Assembly: GCA_026018925.1 (NCBI GenBank)
Contig: JAKSZU010000002.1
Coordinates: 88,795,975-88,859,974, forward strand
Direction of reading: 5' to 3'
Length of the DNA stretch: 64,000 nt
Source: Tupaia tana
Lineage: Eukaryota > Chordata > Mammalia > Scandentia > Tupaiidae
The position numbers and the translations under genes are program-made. Under the pieces are notes generated by a model. The model was given only the letters and a program-made list of their open reading frames with translations, searched no databases and was not told where the DNA came from. Below, piece after piece: positions 10,993-22,218 of the stretch; the stretch's first letter is position 1, and the number at the start of each line of letters is the position of its first letter.

Positions 10993-12160
10993 AATATTTT
11001 GTTTTTATAGATCATTTTATTGTATAAGAAAGGAAAAATATAGAGTCTATACTTTTCAGTGAAAATCATGTAAATCATCTCTGGATAACAATTAACTACC
11101 TTCCTATAAATAGGCCACACATATTTTCTTAATGTAATTTAAAGGAATTCTCACACAGACTAAAGATTCCTCACTATGGACTTCCTTGTATCATAAAATA
11201 ATACAAAATGAATGCTAATAATTTTTTCTTATTAACTTGGAAAATGTAGTCAAAGAGAATGTAATTAAATATCCATAGTGTAAGTGTTTATTCATAAGCA
11301 CCTTTAAAATTTTGTCATATTCCCTTTCATTTTTTTCTTCTCTCTGTATTTTCTGTATTTCTATGTCCTTTTTTTTTTTCCCACAGTGGAATCATATTTT
11401 ATGTTCCATTTGGAAATTAGCTTTTCACCTAACAAAATATTATTATGGTGTTCTTTTTATTTAATATGTCTAGTGGCTGCAGAGTATTTATTAATTTTCA
11501 TAATGTTTTTGTGCTTGAACAGAAAAAAAATTTTTCTTCTTTCCTCTTCATGGAAAGTCTGTCAGTTCACTATAAAATTTATTCAGACAAATGCCCCATT
11601 GCATTTGGGGTTTGAGAGAACTTAGTCCTATCTTGGGACTTTAGTACTAAACATAGTACTTTTTTTTTTGCTGGGATTCCACATGTTCTGAAGTCACTAC
11701 ATTAAAGGAAAATACAAGATGGGGCATGATACAACTTCCTATAAATATTAATTTGGTTAGTTAGAAAATGCTGAGTTTTAAAACTTGAGTGGCAATTAGT
11801 CAGAAATGCAAATATTCCAACTGGATAGTTGTTATACTTTACTATATGCATTCTATTTGCCTTTTAGATTGTGTCTGAAGGGCACAGTGTTATCATTCTC
11901 CCCTTCTTTATTTTCCCCTTCTTCCTCTCCGTCATCCTCCTCCTCTGTTTTAGATATAAATCATTCTTTCCTTCCGAAATCCACTGTATAATACCAGTGT
12001 AGTTTTGCTGTTTTTTATCCTAAATTAAATAACATTAGCTATGGTTAGTAACAGAAACAGTAATTCAGACTGGATCTTAAAATGGTTAACAATCAACAGT
12101 CCAAATGTACATCTCAAACCTCTCCTAAGTCAAGTCAAACCTCTTGAGATTAGGACTGCC
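10993..12160. other. Intron, unassigned
   Basis: AT-rich sequence. A (TCC)n-like pyrimidine stretch lies at about 11900-11950. No exon or named repeat was recognised. Confidence 0.5.
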
Positions 12161-12165
12161 TACCT

Positions 12166-12167
<2 letters not shown>

Positions 12168-12248
<81 letters not shown>

Positions 12249-12271
12249 CATGTATAGATAGATAGATAGAT

Positions 12272-12312
<41 letters not shown>

Positions 12313-12315
12313 ACA
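12168..12315 (+). repeat. Compound microsatellite (TA)n(CA)n(TA)n(GATA)n(CA)n
   Basis: Five adjacent simple-sequence blocks occur in this order. The open frames that read IYIYIY and VCVCVC through them are artefacts. Confidence 0.95.
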
Positions 12316-12639
12316 TTTAACCTGTTTCCTGTTTCCCTGCCACTGGCCAAGGGGCTATCTCAGGCCTTCCCTATTTGGATAACTAAAGAACATCAGCCAT
12401 GCTTTGTGGAGTGCCATGGCCTCATGTCTGAGAAGTACTCAAACTCCTTTTAAACTGCAAAAAATGAGTGCATATGATGAATGCATTACAAAAAGAAAAA
12501 CCTGCAAAGTAATCCATTTGGACTTTTTGGTGTTGTTACTGAGAAACTAAGAGCTAAACACAAAGCTAATTTTGAATTTTACAAATATTCAAAAAAATGG
12601 AAAAAGGTCTAAAAGCTCACACCTGCTTATTCCTTGGCT

Positions 12640-13060
12640 AACTCAACAACTGTTCATTAATTATCAATTATTTGCTAAGCAATGTGCTAGGTTCTGAGGA
12701 CACAATGATGAGCCAGATTGACAAGGTCCTTCTCCAGTGTTTAGAGTCCAGTGAGGAAGACAGACAATTAAGTGAAGAATAATAATACATTTAGAAAATT
12801 ATTGTAAAAGAAGTCATACAAGATGCCTACTATGTAGTAGGTATAGGTGCTTAAATGCTTGTTGAGGTAGCATCCAAGCGAACATGTGAACAAATGAATG
12901 AAAAGTGAGTGGGGAACATATTGCAGGAACATGTCATCCTTTCTGACGGGTGGCCAGGGGGGTCTTCCCTGAGGAAGAACACTTTAAGCTGAGACCTTAA
13001 AAAGTTTATCCAAGTAGATTCAAAGCTGAGGAAATCATGTCAGAAAGTCTGGAGAAAGTG
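12640..13060 (+). mobile_element. Ancient mammal-wide repeat (MIR3/L2 class), decayed
   Basis: It contains AAGCAATGTGCTAGGTTCTG, ACACAATGATGAGCCAGA, AGGAAGACAGACAATTAA and a later block with CTTCCCTGAGGAAG and CTGAGACCTTAA. The same phrases in the same order occur in a very common old mammalian repeat. The exact family was not assigned. Confidence 0.55.
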
Positions 13061-13689
13061 AAGAAGATCCCATTGGATTTAGAGAACTCCTAGAACAGAT
13101 TGTGAGGGGAGAAGTCTTAGAGGCAGCTTGAAGTGTGGGTAGAAATCAGGGCATAAAGATCATAAATCAGGGCATAAAGATTTATAAATCATCCTTTGGG
13201 GAGTTGAAAATGGTTTAAGGTATCCAGATGTTCTATAATTAGCCCAGTATCTGTAACAGCAATTCTGCGACCCCCAGGGTTATAATGAACTGATCATAGT
13301 GTCGTGGTCTTCTATCTTGCCAGCAGATTCTTTTAAGTTTGCTATCTATGAGAGTTATCTAGTTTCTCTGGCGAATACCAGAATATAATAGAATTGTAAC
13401 ATTTTAATAGTAAATCTATAATAAACAATCTCTGTCCTAAGGAAATTTTGTCAAATGGGGTACATTACTAAAAGTTTTGGTCCCAAAGACCATAATATCA
13501 CACGCAAGATAAAGTCGACAACTTACATTTTTTTAAGTAAGTGATTAAGAATACTTGGGGTGGGGACAGAACAGAACTAAGGAAGAAGTAGATGATGTAG
13601 AAAACTACATCATCTGACATCCACCTCCTCTTGGGTATTCTAAATGGTTTTGGTTTTAGTTAGATGAGTGATCTGAGATTTTTTTTTTA

Positions 13690-13910
13690 TTATTATCTAT
13701 TTTTTTATTACATTGAATTACATACAACTTTACAGTGTATTACATTGCTTTTTCAAAAGGGAATGCCATGCATGTCAGTCAGTACAGAGACATTAATCTC
13801 CCCGCTTCAACATTCAATATCTTTCCTATGTTTCCCCCAATCATTATTATTATTTTTCTAATTAGTTTTTATGATAAACATGATTTTTTTTTCCAATTAT
13901 CAGATCATAA
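13690..13910 (-). mobile_element. Possible old L1 3' end, minus
   Basis: TTACATTGAATTACATACAA and the following TTTTTCAAAAG resemble the L1 3' UTR ends at 16380 and 43505 and the one at 1063. The similarity is partial. Confidence 0.35.
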
Positions 13911-14183
13911 AGTTCCCAACAATAGGAAACGTAGACTGCACTCAGGGCTGGACCAAGGGTGGGTCTCGTGCAGCCCCGCAAATGTAGGTGAAAGAGATTT
14001 TTTTTAAAAGTCTCCCAGACCTACTCAAACTCCAACTCCTGCTTCTTTCAGAGAGTTTGAAATGAGATGGTGTAAAAAGAATGAAAGGCTTTAGGAAAAG
14101 TAAACGTCTAATTGAAAGCTTACACATGAATTATTCAGTAAACGTGTACTGTTACTATTCTAAATCCTCTCTGCTCCTAATTA

Positions 14184-14407
14184 TATTTTTTATTTTTTTG
14201 GAGATGTTTTTGCTATAGGGCACGTGTGCTCACCAGAAAAACAGAGAGAGACAGAAAGCAAGAAATCACACCCCCCCCCCCCCCCAGAGAAGATGGCCAC
14301 ATAGCAATCCCTTCTCCTCCATTTTCCTCTCAGGATCTTGGGCACACATGCACACATGCCCGGCGTGAGTCCAGCCACATAACCATTACGCCAACTGCTG
14401 GTCCTGT
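14184..14407 (-). mobile_element. tRNA-derived SINE with C13-14 tract and deleted segment
   Basis: Reverse-strand long type. The body poly(C) site has expanded to about 14 C at 14272-14285. About 45 bp between the body and the B box are missing. The TSD CTGCTCYTAATT lies at 14171-14182 and 14408-14419. Confidence 0.88.
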
Positions 14408-14419
14408 CTGCTCTTAATT

Positions 14420-15616
14420 CTTATCTAAGAACTTTAAGATCTTTTAACAAAGATTCTAACATTAAAGTATAATTATTATTAATGATATTATTTCTCATAA
14501 ATCAGAAGTATTGTATATTGAAAATAAAGTATGAAAATTTGTCTTACCTAAATTTCTCATTCTTAATTCAGTACTTGGCAGGCTATTCAAACTATAAATA
14601 GTTGCAAATACCATACTTTGTTATTTGGATCAATGCTTTACATTTTCAAAATACTTAAAATTGTTTTATTATCTAATACTCTACAGCTCAAACAACAAGA
14701 TCTTTTTATACTAAAATGTTTGCTGTAATTGTAAGGAGAAATTGAGATATGTAAGCCAAAAATTATGACTAGTAAAACATTTGGAACTCATTCAATGTAT
14801 AAATACTACTTTGAGTATGACTTCAATGATGTATATTATTTAAATGGAATTTTTACAGTAATGCACTTTTTAAATGCTATACTGAGGCATTGCCATATTG
14901 AATAACCTCAAATTCTCCAATAAAAAATTTCCATCAGAAGAATTACTTTCAGGTATTGATTTGACTCTAAAACTTGACAGTATTAAAATTGTAGGAAAAA
15001 AGTTTATATTTCAGATTATCTATGAAAGCCACTCCAACACATAATCTCTGGAGTTTCTGAATGGTTTCCAGTAAATTGAAAAAAGAAATCTACAAAAGAG
15101 ATAGAGGGAAAATGACATTTTCCTCTATTTTTTAATTGAGCCACTTTTTAAAAGCCGTTGAATCACTTTTCACTTTATTTTGAATATTTATAACATTTTA
15201 ATGACTTTTCTGGACTCAGCAATGTACTGCTTAACTCCTTCTTGCAATTACGTCTCTGGCCTGGGGAAGAACTGCACCGTCTCCTGGGTACTCCCACTTA
15301 CTTTACGCCTCAGAGAAGTGCAGCTTGAGCTATATAAATGCACTCATGAGACCAGAGCAGGTTCCAGTTGGAACAATATTTGAAATAAGCTACAAGGTAG
15401 GTTTCTGGTCCTAATTTAAACAACTGTTCCATAAATCTACAGTCCCAGTTGTTGCTGTAGAAATCAGTGATGCAAAATCACTTGGAAGAATGCTAGTTAT
15501 TGGCAAATTTAGCATTGTTTTTATCATTAGATAACATATTTTTATTTTAATATGAAGAAAATATATAGTATAATGGTTTAAGGTTTAGTTACAAATGAAA
15601 TAAAATAAGGAATTCA
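14420..15616. other. Intron, unassigned
   Basis: AT-rich sequence with no named repeat or exon. The segment 15230-15400 is less AT-rich but shows no conserved frame. Confidence 0.5.
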
Positions 15617-15680
15617 CGGAGCTAGCAGGTGGCAAGATGGTTAAGGTACTGGACTCCCACATGGCCAACCATGGTTAGAA

Positions 15681-15682
<2 letters not shown>
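15617..15682 (+). mobile_element. tRNA-derived SINE, head only
   Basis: GGAGCTAGCAGGTGGCAAGA to CATGGTTAGAATC is the 65-bp tRNA-like part. It is cut off at a 27-base poly(T) run (15683-15709), beyond which the sequence is telomere-like rather than SINE body. Confidence 0.8.
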
Positions 15683-15709
<27 letters not shown>

Positions 15710-15715
<6 letters not shown>

Positions 15716-16338
15716 GGTTTTAGTTAGGTTTTGTTTAGGGTTAGGTTTAGGTTAAAATTTAGGATTAGGGTTAGTGTTAGGGTTGAAAATGGGGTTAGAG
15801 TTAGGTTTCTAGTTAATTTACGGTATAGGGCTCAGGATAGGATTAGGGTTAGTGTTTTCATTATGGTTAGGGTCAAGGTTTGGATAGGGTTGAGTGTTAG
15901 TCTAGGGTTAGGGTTAGGCTTGAGGTTAGAGTTAGGGTTAGTTTTAGGGTTGATGTTAGGGTTAATTTTAGGGATAGTTAGAGTTTAGAGCTTGGGTTTG
16001 GGTTCGGGTTAACGTTTTGGTTAAGGTTTAGGTTAGTTTAGGGTTTAGGATTAGGGTTAGGGTTACCTTAAGGTTTTGGCTTAGGGATAGGGTAAGGTGA
16101 GGTTTAGAGTTTGGGTTCAGGGTTAGGTTTAGGGTTAAGTTAGGGTTTAGAATTCATGTTAGGGTTAGGTTAGTGTTAGATTAAACGTTTTGGTTAGGTT
16201 TATGGTTAGGGTTCCAGTTATGATTAGGTTAGGGTTTAGGGCGAGGTTTAGGGATTTCAATAGGATTAGGGTTAGGTTTAGGTTAGGGTTGAGATTAGGG
16301 AGATGTTTCTGGTTTGGCTAGTGTTTAGAGTGCATGTT
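15710..16338 (+). repeat. Degenerate telomere-like (TTAGGG) array
   Basis: About 620 bp consist almost wholly of TTAGGG, TTAGG, TTTAGGG and GGTTAG variants, with the G-rich strand on +. Degeneration is strong: few perfect runs are longer than three units. Longer similarities exist inside it, such as AACGTTTTGGTTA at 16011 and AACGTTTTGGTTA at 16183. The 85-codon frame of Val-Arg repeats is an artefact. The array lies between a poly(T) run and the A-rich tail of an inverted L1. Confidence 0.92.
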
Positions 16339-17317
16339 ATTTTATTTATTTAATTTTATCTATTTATTTATTTACATTTTTTTATACATCCAATCGCATT
16401 ATTTAGCTTACAAAGTGAACATTTCAATATGTGAACATTTCTCCCCGGTCCAGTTGATCAAAATATAACAACACTACCTCCCTGACCTGACAATGCTCTG
16501 TCTCCGTATCCCTCCTCCAAAGGAACTAAAGAAGCTGTTTGGAAAAAAAGATGATCAACCCTATTAAAAGATGGGAGAAGGAGTTGAAAAAACCACACAC
16601 TAAAGACGACATACAAATAGCCAAAAGGCATATGAAAAAATGCTCAACATCCCTTATCATAAGGGAAATGCAGATCAAAACAACAATGAGATGCCACCTA
16701 ACCCCAGGCAGAATGTCTAAGACTAAAAAAACAAAAAATGATAAGTGTTGGTGGGGGTGTGGTGAAAAGGGAACTCTCTTACACTACTGGTGGGAATGTA
16801 AATTAGTCCAACCACTGTGGAGAGCAATTAGGAGATTCCACAAAAGTCTACAAACAGAACTACCACATGATCCAACAATCCCACTCCTTGGCATCTACCC
16901 AAAGGACAGAAGAATTCTTCATTGGAAAAGTGCTTGCACATCGATGTTTATTGCAGCACTTTTCACAATTGCTAAGACATGTAACCAACCCAAATGCCCC
17001 CGTACAGAAGAATGGATTGAAAAACTGTGGCACATATACTCTATGGAATACTATTCAGTCATTAAAAAAAATAAAAAATAAAAAAAAAAAAAAACCCTGG
17101 CTTTTGACAGAAAGTGGAAGAATATGGAAGATTTACTTCTGAGTGAAGCAAGCCAGGCTATGAAGGAGAGACATTGGATGTCCCCACTTAATATATACCG
17201 AATGTCTGCACTCTGACTGAAACTGATGGGCTAGAGGATGTACAAACACAAGAGATGGGTGTGAATGCCAGATGTGATGTGTGTGGAGGAGTGGGGCCTG
17301 GGGAAAGACATTTGGAG
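16339..17317 (-). mobile_element. L1 insertion, minus, with 5' inversion (twin priming)
   Basis: 16339-16505 is L1 3' UTR and A-rich tail in minus orientation, matching 43480-43640. 16539-17317 is L1 ORF2 end plus 3' UTR in plus orientation, encoding [20 protein letters not shown] with no stop for 180 codons. The outer edge of the plus part (GACATTTGGAGGC) and the inner start of the minus part (CTTTGGAGGAG, reverse strand) are adjacent in L1 order and share TTTGGAGG. That is the expected outcome of twin-primed reverse transcription. Confidence 0.85.
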
Positions 17318-17660
17318 GCAAATTTAACATTAATGTAGTTAATATGTCACTTTATTTTTAAATGTTAAAATAAGTTTTGAAAGTCTCATTTGCCTACAGA
17401 ATATATCACTTTAAGTTTCACATTCTTTTTGTTTCTTATGGCATACTGCAGCCTTCAATTAGTGACTGAAGTTCTGTATAAATATTATTCTGAGTTTTTC
17501 CTAAGCAGAGCAACTTTGGGAAATCTAAACATTTGAAAATGGGAAATGTCTACCTGGGCAGTTGGCAAGATAACAGAGCAGCTTCTATCTCCTCTCTCCA
17601 TGAATGTCTTCAATGTCAGGAGTAATCACAGGGATTTCCTGTAAAGAAACCCACTGTTAG
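17318..17660. other. Intron, unassigned
   Basis: AT-rich spacer between the L1 and a SINE; nothing recognised. Confidence 0.5.
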
Positions 17661-17675
17661 AAAGTGAGGGTATGA

Positions 17676-17973
17676 GGACCAGCAGTTGGTGTAATGGCTA
17701 TGACGCTGGACTCCCATGTAGTTGACCTCAGTTCGAGTCCCAGACTCTGTGGCTTAAACTCATGTTGGGCGTGTGTGCATGCATGCCCAAGATCCCAAGA
17801 GGAGAATGGATTACGGTGGGTGTGACCATTTCTCCTTGGGAGTGATTTTTTACTCTCTATCTCTTCGTCTCTCTCTGTTTTTCTGGCGAGCGCACACGCC
17901 CTATAGCAAAAACCACTCAAAAAACAAAAACAAAAACAAAAACAAAAAAAAAGAAAGAAAGAAAGAAAAGAAA
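17676..17973 (+). mobile_element. tRNA-derived SINE, long type, with TSD
   Basis: The head GGACCAGCAGTTGGTGTAAT is followed by the full body and a complex tail (AAAAAC)n then (GAAA)n. The TSD AAAGTGAGGGTATRA is at 17661-17675 and 17974-17988. Confidence 0.9.
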
Positions 17974-18168
17974 AAAGTGAGGGTATAAACCATAGATAAG
18001 ACAACCACTTGCTTGTCACTTCTTGAAAAGAGATAAGACTGGATTTGTTTGAATACTAGATAGCAATTTATAGTGATTAAAACAAACTTTACATATAATT
18101 GCATATACATATTTAGTACACTAGCACTGGTGTTAACACTTGAGCCTATAAACACAATGGCTGATTAA

Positions 18169-18439
18169 ATTTTTTTTTTTTTTTGGGAGAGGTTTTTTCG
18201 CTATAGGGCGCATGCACTCGCCAGACAGGCAGAGAGAGACATAGAGACAGAAAGCAAGAAATCACTCCCTAGAGGAGATGGTCACGCCGCAATCCCTTCT
18301 CCTCCATTCTCCTCTCTGGATCTTGGGCACGCACACACACGCGCCTGGCATGAGTTTTAAGCCACCGGGTCCAGGACGCGAACCGCGGTCGACTACGTGG
18401 GAGTCCAGCGACATAGCCATTACGCTAACTGCTGGTTCC
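18169..18439 (-). mobile_element. tRNA-derived SINE, young long type, with TSD
   Basis: A CpG-rich copy. The TSD AATGGCTGATTAA is at 18156-18168 and 18441-18453, with a shared C just before it. The head ends TAACTGCTGGTTCCC as in the youngest copies. Confidence 0.92.
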
Positions 18440-18552
18440 CAATGGCTGATTAATTTTGTACCAAAACTGATGTGCTAAAAAATTTACAAAACAAAAATTT
18501 TGTAACCTCACAGAACCTTATAAGTGTTTAGAACTTAAAAGTGTCTTCTATT

Positions 18553-18820
18553 AGAACCAGCAGTTAGCGTAATGGCTGTCGCTGGACTCCCACATAGTCG
18601 ACCGCGGTTGGAGTCCCAGACCCAGTGACTTAAACTCACGCCAGGCATGTGTGCGTGCTTGCCCAATATCCTGAGAGGAGAATGGAGGAGAAGGAATTGT
18701 GGCACGGCCATCCCCCCTGGGGGGTGATTTCTCTCTTTCTGTCTCTCTGTCTTTCTCTGTCTGTCTGGCGAGCGCACGCGCCCTATAGCAAAAACCTCTC
18801 CAAAAAAAAAAAAAAAAAAA
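18553..18820 (+). mobile_element. tRNA-derived SINE, young long type, with TSD
   Basis: The head GAACCAGCAGTTAGCGTAAT is followed by the full body and an A18 tail. The TSD GTGTCTTCTATT is at 18541-18552 and 18821-18832. It lies only 250 bp before the exon at 19072. Confidence 0.92.
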
Positions 18821-19071
18821 GTGTCTTCTATTCTAATCTCTCGCTTTGTAAATAAGGAAATGCGCCCCAGAAAAGTAAAAAGATGCAAAGTGTAATATAA
18901 ATGGTAATGGTGCTTATATGGAGGGAGGTAGAAATATGGGTGGTTATTTTTTCCTTGTTACCTCTGCAGCATTGTAGTGATGATACATGGTATTTTTATG
19001 TTAACAAAGCATTGTTTTAAGAGTTGAAGGTAATTGCAAGGTTTCTTTTGACTCTGCTTTCCATCTTCTAG

Positions 19072-19246
19072 GCAGATTCTGCTGAGAAACTTAGAGAATA
19101 TGGGCTTTCCCACATTTGTAGTCATCCCGTGCTGGTGACTAGAAGTAGGTCTTGTCCTCTTGTGGCACCACCAAAACCACCTACCACACCTCCCTGGAAG
19201 CGCATTCGTCAAAAAAAAGAACCTGTTATAACAGATGAAGCTCAAA
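19072..19246 (+). CDS. ADGB: Androglobin coding exon (conserved EYGLSHICSHPVLVTRSRSC)
   Basis: The acceptor is CTTCTAG after a pyrimidine tract, and the donor is GTATGC at 19247. The exon is 175 nt, starts on a complete codon and leaves one base. It reads ADSAEKLREYGLSHICSHPV, then LVTRSRSCPLVAPPKPPTTP and a basic stretch PWKRIRQKK. The first half matches androglobin nearly exactly; the proline run PPKPPTTPP is the variable part. Cysteines in CSHPV and RSCPL are present but their role is unknown. A reverse-strand ORF covering this exon is a shadow. Confidence 0.95.
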
Positions 19247-19380
19247 GTATGCACCAGATTGTCTTAAAATTTTTTTGATTAACCTTTTTCTATATGAAGG
19301 TTCAATAGTTTCTTTAGTGGTCAAAGATGTATGTCAAGGTAAACCATGCAACATTGCACTTTGCACCTACTTTTATTTAT

Positions 19381-19655
19381 TTATTTTTAAGGTGGGGTCG
19401 TTCCATGTTACAATCCTCCTACTTCAGTCTCCCTGGCACATATAACCAAGACCTTTTGTAGACAAGGTCTTGCTATGTTTTCTAGGCCAGCTTTGAGCAT
19501 CACTATTTCTGAGTGACTGATTACATACAGGTGCCTCTGTACTCAACCTTAAATTGGAATGGGAATCAAAACAGGTCTCCCATGTGGTCCTAAGTCATGT
19601 AGCTCAGTCTTCACAATGTACGCCACCATGGCTGGGACATTCATGTAATCTCATG
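19381..19655 (-). mobile_element. Old 7SL-derived (Alu-like) SINE sequence
   Basis: Read as antisense Alu-like: GTGGGGTCGTTCCATGTT, then AATCCTCCTACTTCAGTCTC. A second unit follows with TGTAGACAAGGTCTTGCTAT and TTCTAGGCCAGCTTTGAGCA, then TACGCCACCATGGCTGGGA. This is the order of 7SL-derived monomers on the reverse strand. It is strongly diverged, so it is much older than the tRNA SINEs. Confidence 0.65.
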
Positions 19656-20990
19656 TCCAAATTTAAGTCTTTAAAGGATTAATTCTTCAGTCACAGAAGT
19701 CAGTTTGGTCCATGTCTTAATTACTCAGATTATCAAGCTCATTCTTTGAGTGATGGCATTGTTATTATTAGTGTGATACAATCTAAAAAGTGGCTTATAA
19801 CAAATAATACAGGAAATTAAATGCCATATATTAAACCACTGAAGTGAACTTCTAATATGAAAATTACTATAGAGTACCCTGTAGAATATAATCTTCAAAT
19901 TACTGATTTGTATTTAGAACTTTTAGAGGGGTAGAACTGCTGTCCTGAGCTGGCTCCTGTGTTAATACTATCATTTGGCCACTTAGGAAAGGCCAAATAA
20001 ATAGGTTCCCATGGGCTAAGCACAGGGAAGAGATGATTCATACTTTATTCTTATTTTCACACAGTTTATTGCTAAATTCTTCACAATCTATGTCTAATTA
20101 TTTACTCCTTTGACTTTTTCATTCTAAGTCTCCATTCTTACTGCATTTTTCATTAGCACCAAGTGTGAATAGAAAAGGGACCAAGATGGCAGGAGAAGAA
20201 ATGAATGAGACCACAAATCAAAAATCAATTTTAAAGTAAAAGCATGAACATGGGGGGAAGGAGTTAAAATAAATACTAATAATTTAAAAAGCATAGCATG
20301 GTAACTCATAATTCATGTATGTTTATTCTACATGTAGAGCCTTCTCATAGCTATTTTTGCATGTGTGCTTTTAGTGGTGAATGATGAAGAATTGCACTGC
20401 CGTTGATTATATGTGTGACTATGTGCTTGTGCATATGCTAAAAATATACATTCTCATTCTAAAAAGTTTCAGTTAGCTTTTTGTTCAAAACCAGATTTTA
20501 AATTATGTTTTTGTCCTCATTTTCTTGCTTTTACTTTTTTTCTTTTGTCTTTTCTAATACCTCATTAATTTTAAGTTCTACTAATTAAGTAATAGTATAT
20601 CATGTTCTGTAGGTTATAGTATCAGAGGCTGCATTTGGAGGTCTGGCACCTGACTGAACCATGAAGGCAAAGCCACAGTGAATGTTGATAGTGCCTTTTA
20701 CCAGAGGGATTATTGCTAAGCTTATTAATGTGTTTAATGTGGTTGGTCCCATGAAACTTGGCTTCCTGCTGGTGATAGCCTTTGAACTGCTATGTCTCTT
20801 GCTATCACTTAAAGTGCTGCTGAAACTTGACTACAAGAAGCAAGAGACCTTACCTAATTCAGTGTAATACATAAATCTCAGTGATACTCAGGATCCTAGA
20901 ACGCCAGTAGCCACGTAAAACGGGATATTTACCTGTTCCTTGCCTCCTACTTTCAACTATAATATACACATTAAAATATATATAAATAAC
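19656..20990. other. Intron, unassigned
   Basis: AT-rich sequence without a repeat family I can name. The open frame at 20682-20867 has no splice context and no similarity I recognise. Confidence 0.5.
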
Positions 20991-20992
20991 AG

Positions 20993-21195
20993 AGGCCAGC
21001 AGGTGATATGATGGTTAAGGGTGCTGGACTCCCACATGGCTGACTATGGTTCGTGTCCTGGACATGGTTACTTGCTTACTCTCTTTTTCTCTTTCTCTCT
21101 TAGTCTCTCTCTCTCTCTCTCTCTCTCTCAATCATTCTGTCCCTGTCTGGTCAAATTAAGATAGAATACATAAACAAATTTAAATAAAATAAGTC
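20993..21195 (+). mobile_element. tRNA-derived SINE, short type
   Basis: The head AGGCCAGCAGGTGATATGAT is followed by a CT-rich body with a (CT)n run at 21103-21130 and a GTCAAATTAAGATAGAATAC tail. A loose TSD (TAAAAATATA/AAATAA) flanks it. Confidence 0.85.
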
Positions 21196-21515
21196 TTCTA
21201 AAAATATAAATAAGTATTAACAATATAATTTTCCTCACATTTGCTTTTTGCCTACATTGACACAACCAGTGCAGTGAGTAACAAAGAGTTCTCTAGAACA
21301 ACATGTGTTACCCTTGCCAGAAAATAATAAAGAAATGTCTAGATTGGATGGAGAGGCGAAGTGGTCGATTCACTTTTTATGTAGGTCCCACTGCCTTCTT
21401 CCTTTCCACTTATTTACGTAGTAGTTTCCGTACATTCCTTGAGTTTTTGCAATGGGATGTTGGTGCTAACAAAGCGCTTTTGATGCTTTGGGTTATAAGA
21501 ACTTTGCAGTGTCCC

Positions 21516-21597
21516 TCCCTTCTGACCTTCCTCCCTCCTTTCTTTCCTTCCTTCCTTCCTTCCTTTCTTCTTTCCTCCTTTCTTATTTTATTGTCTT
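21516..21597 (+). repeat. Polypyrimidine (TTCC)n tract
   Basis: About 80 bases of pure C/T with TTCC repeats, nearly mirror-symmetric. Confidence 0.9.
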
Positions 21598-21659
21598 TCC
21601 TGGAACTAACACTCACATGAAACTTAAAATAAAATATTTTATTTTTAAATGCTGAATTT

Positions 21660-22200
21660 AATTTAATACATTGAGCCACTTGAAACACTTCTTCATTCAG
21701 AGAATCAAGGAGTAGCTGAAGGAAAGAATATTAAACATACTGATTTCCTGATTTTGCTACCAAGTGTCCTGTAATTTTATGTAAGTTACCACTCTTTATA
21801 AATGAGAATGCAAACCTAACATGGTGATGATGGTGTCCCACATAGAGAGTCACCAAAATGCTGTCTTTCTTCTCTCAATATTAATCTTCTCTTAATATTG
21901 TAAGTGAAGATGAACAGAAAATGGAAAGGAGGATCAATTTAGAGGATAGTACAGAACTACCAGAGAAAATTTATAAAGACATCCTCAGTGTTTTTCCTGA
22001 CAGTCATCCCTAACACGGTTCATTTCCGTGTTCACCAGAGTAATGTATAAGCCTTGCCCCGCTATGTATTGAGAATTTTTTACTTCTAGGTCAACTTCAG
22101 ACTCCCAGAGGAGTAGTCATGGATCTCTCCACTGCCACTTTCTTTTCTACGTTGACCTCTACTTTATTACATTTTCTGTTCTTCCACTACTATTTTCATA
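21660..22200. other. Intron, unassigned
   Basis: No exon and no named repeat seen. Confidence 0.45.
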
Positions 22201-22218
22201 CATTAGTTCACATTTTCT

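Noticed and set aside
12041..12316. ORFs with IYIYIY and VCVCVC runs
   Set aside because: Microsatellite translations.
15683..15709. Poly(T) as an RNA polymerase III terminator for the SINE head
   Set aside because: The 27 T are more simply the reverse of a poly(A) tail or an insertion scar; the SINE is truncated there.
15731..15988. 85-codon ORF rich in Val, Arg, Leu and Gly
   Set aside because: It is simply a translation of the TTAGGG-like array; no start context or homology.
16539..17081. 180-codon ORF, longest in the window
   Set aside because: It is the L1 ORF2 C-terminal piece ([11 protein letters not shown]) within an inverted, truncated insertion, not a host gene.
18535..18888. Recurring ORFs reading RRMEEKGLRRDHPPWGVIS or similar on many copies
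   Set aside because: The same SINE read in one frame; recurrence reflects the repeat, not a protein family.
20682..20867. Possible extra exon or small gene
   Set aside because: The androglobin sequence is continuous between 19246 and 23454, and no splice sites or familiar protein are present.
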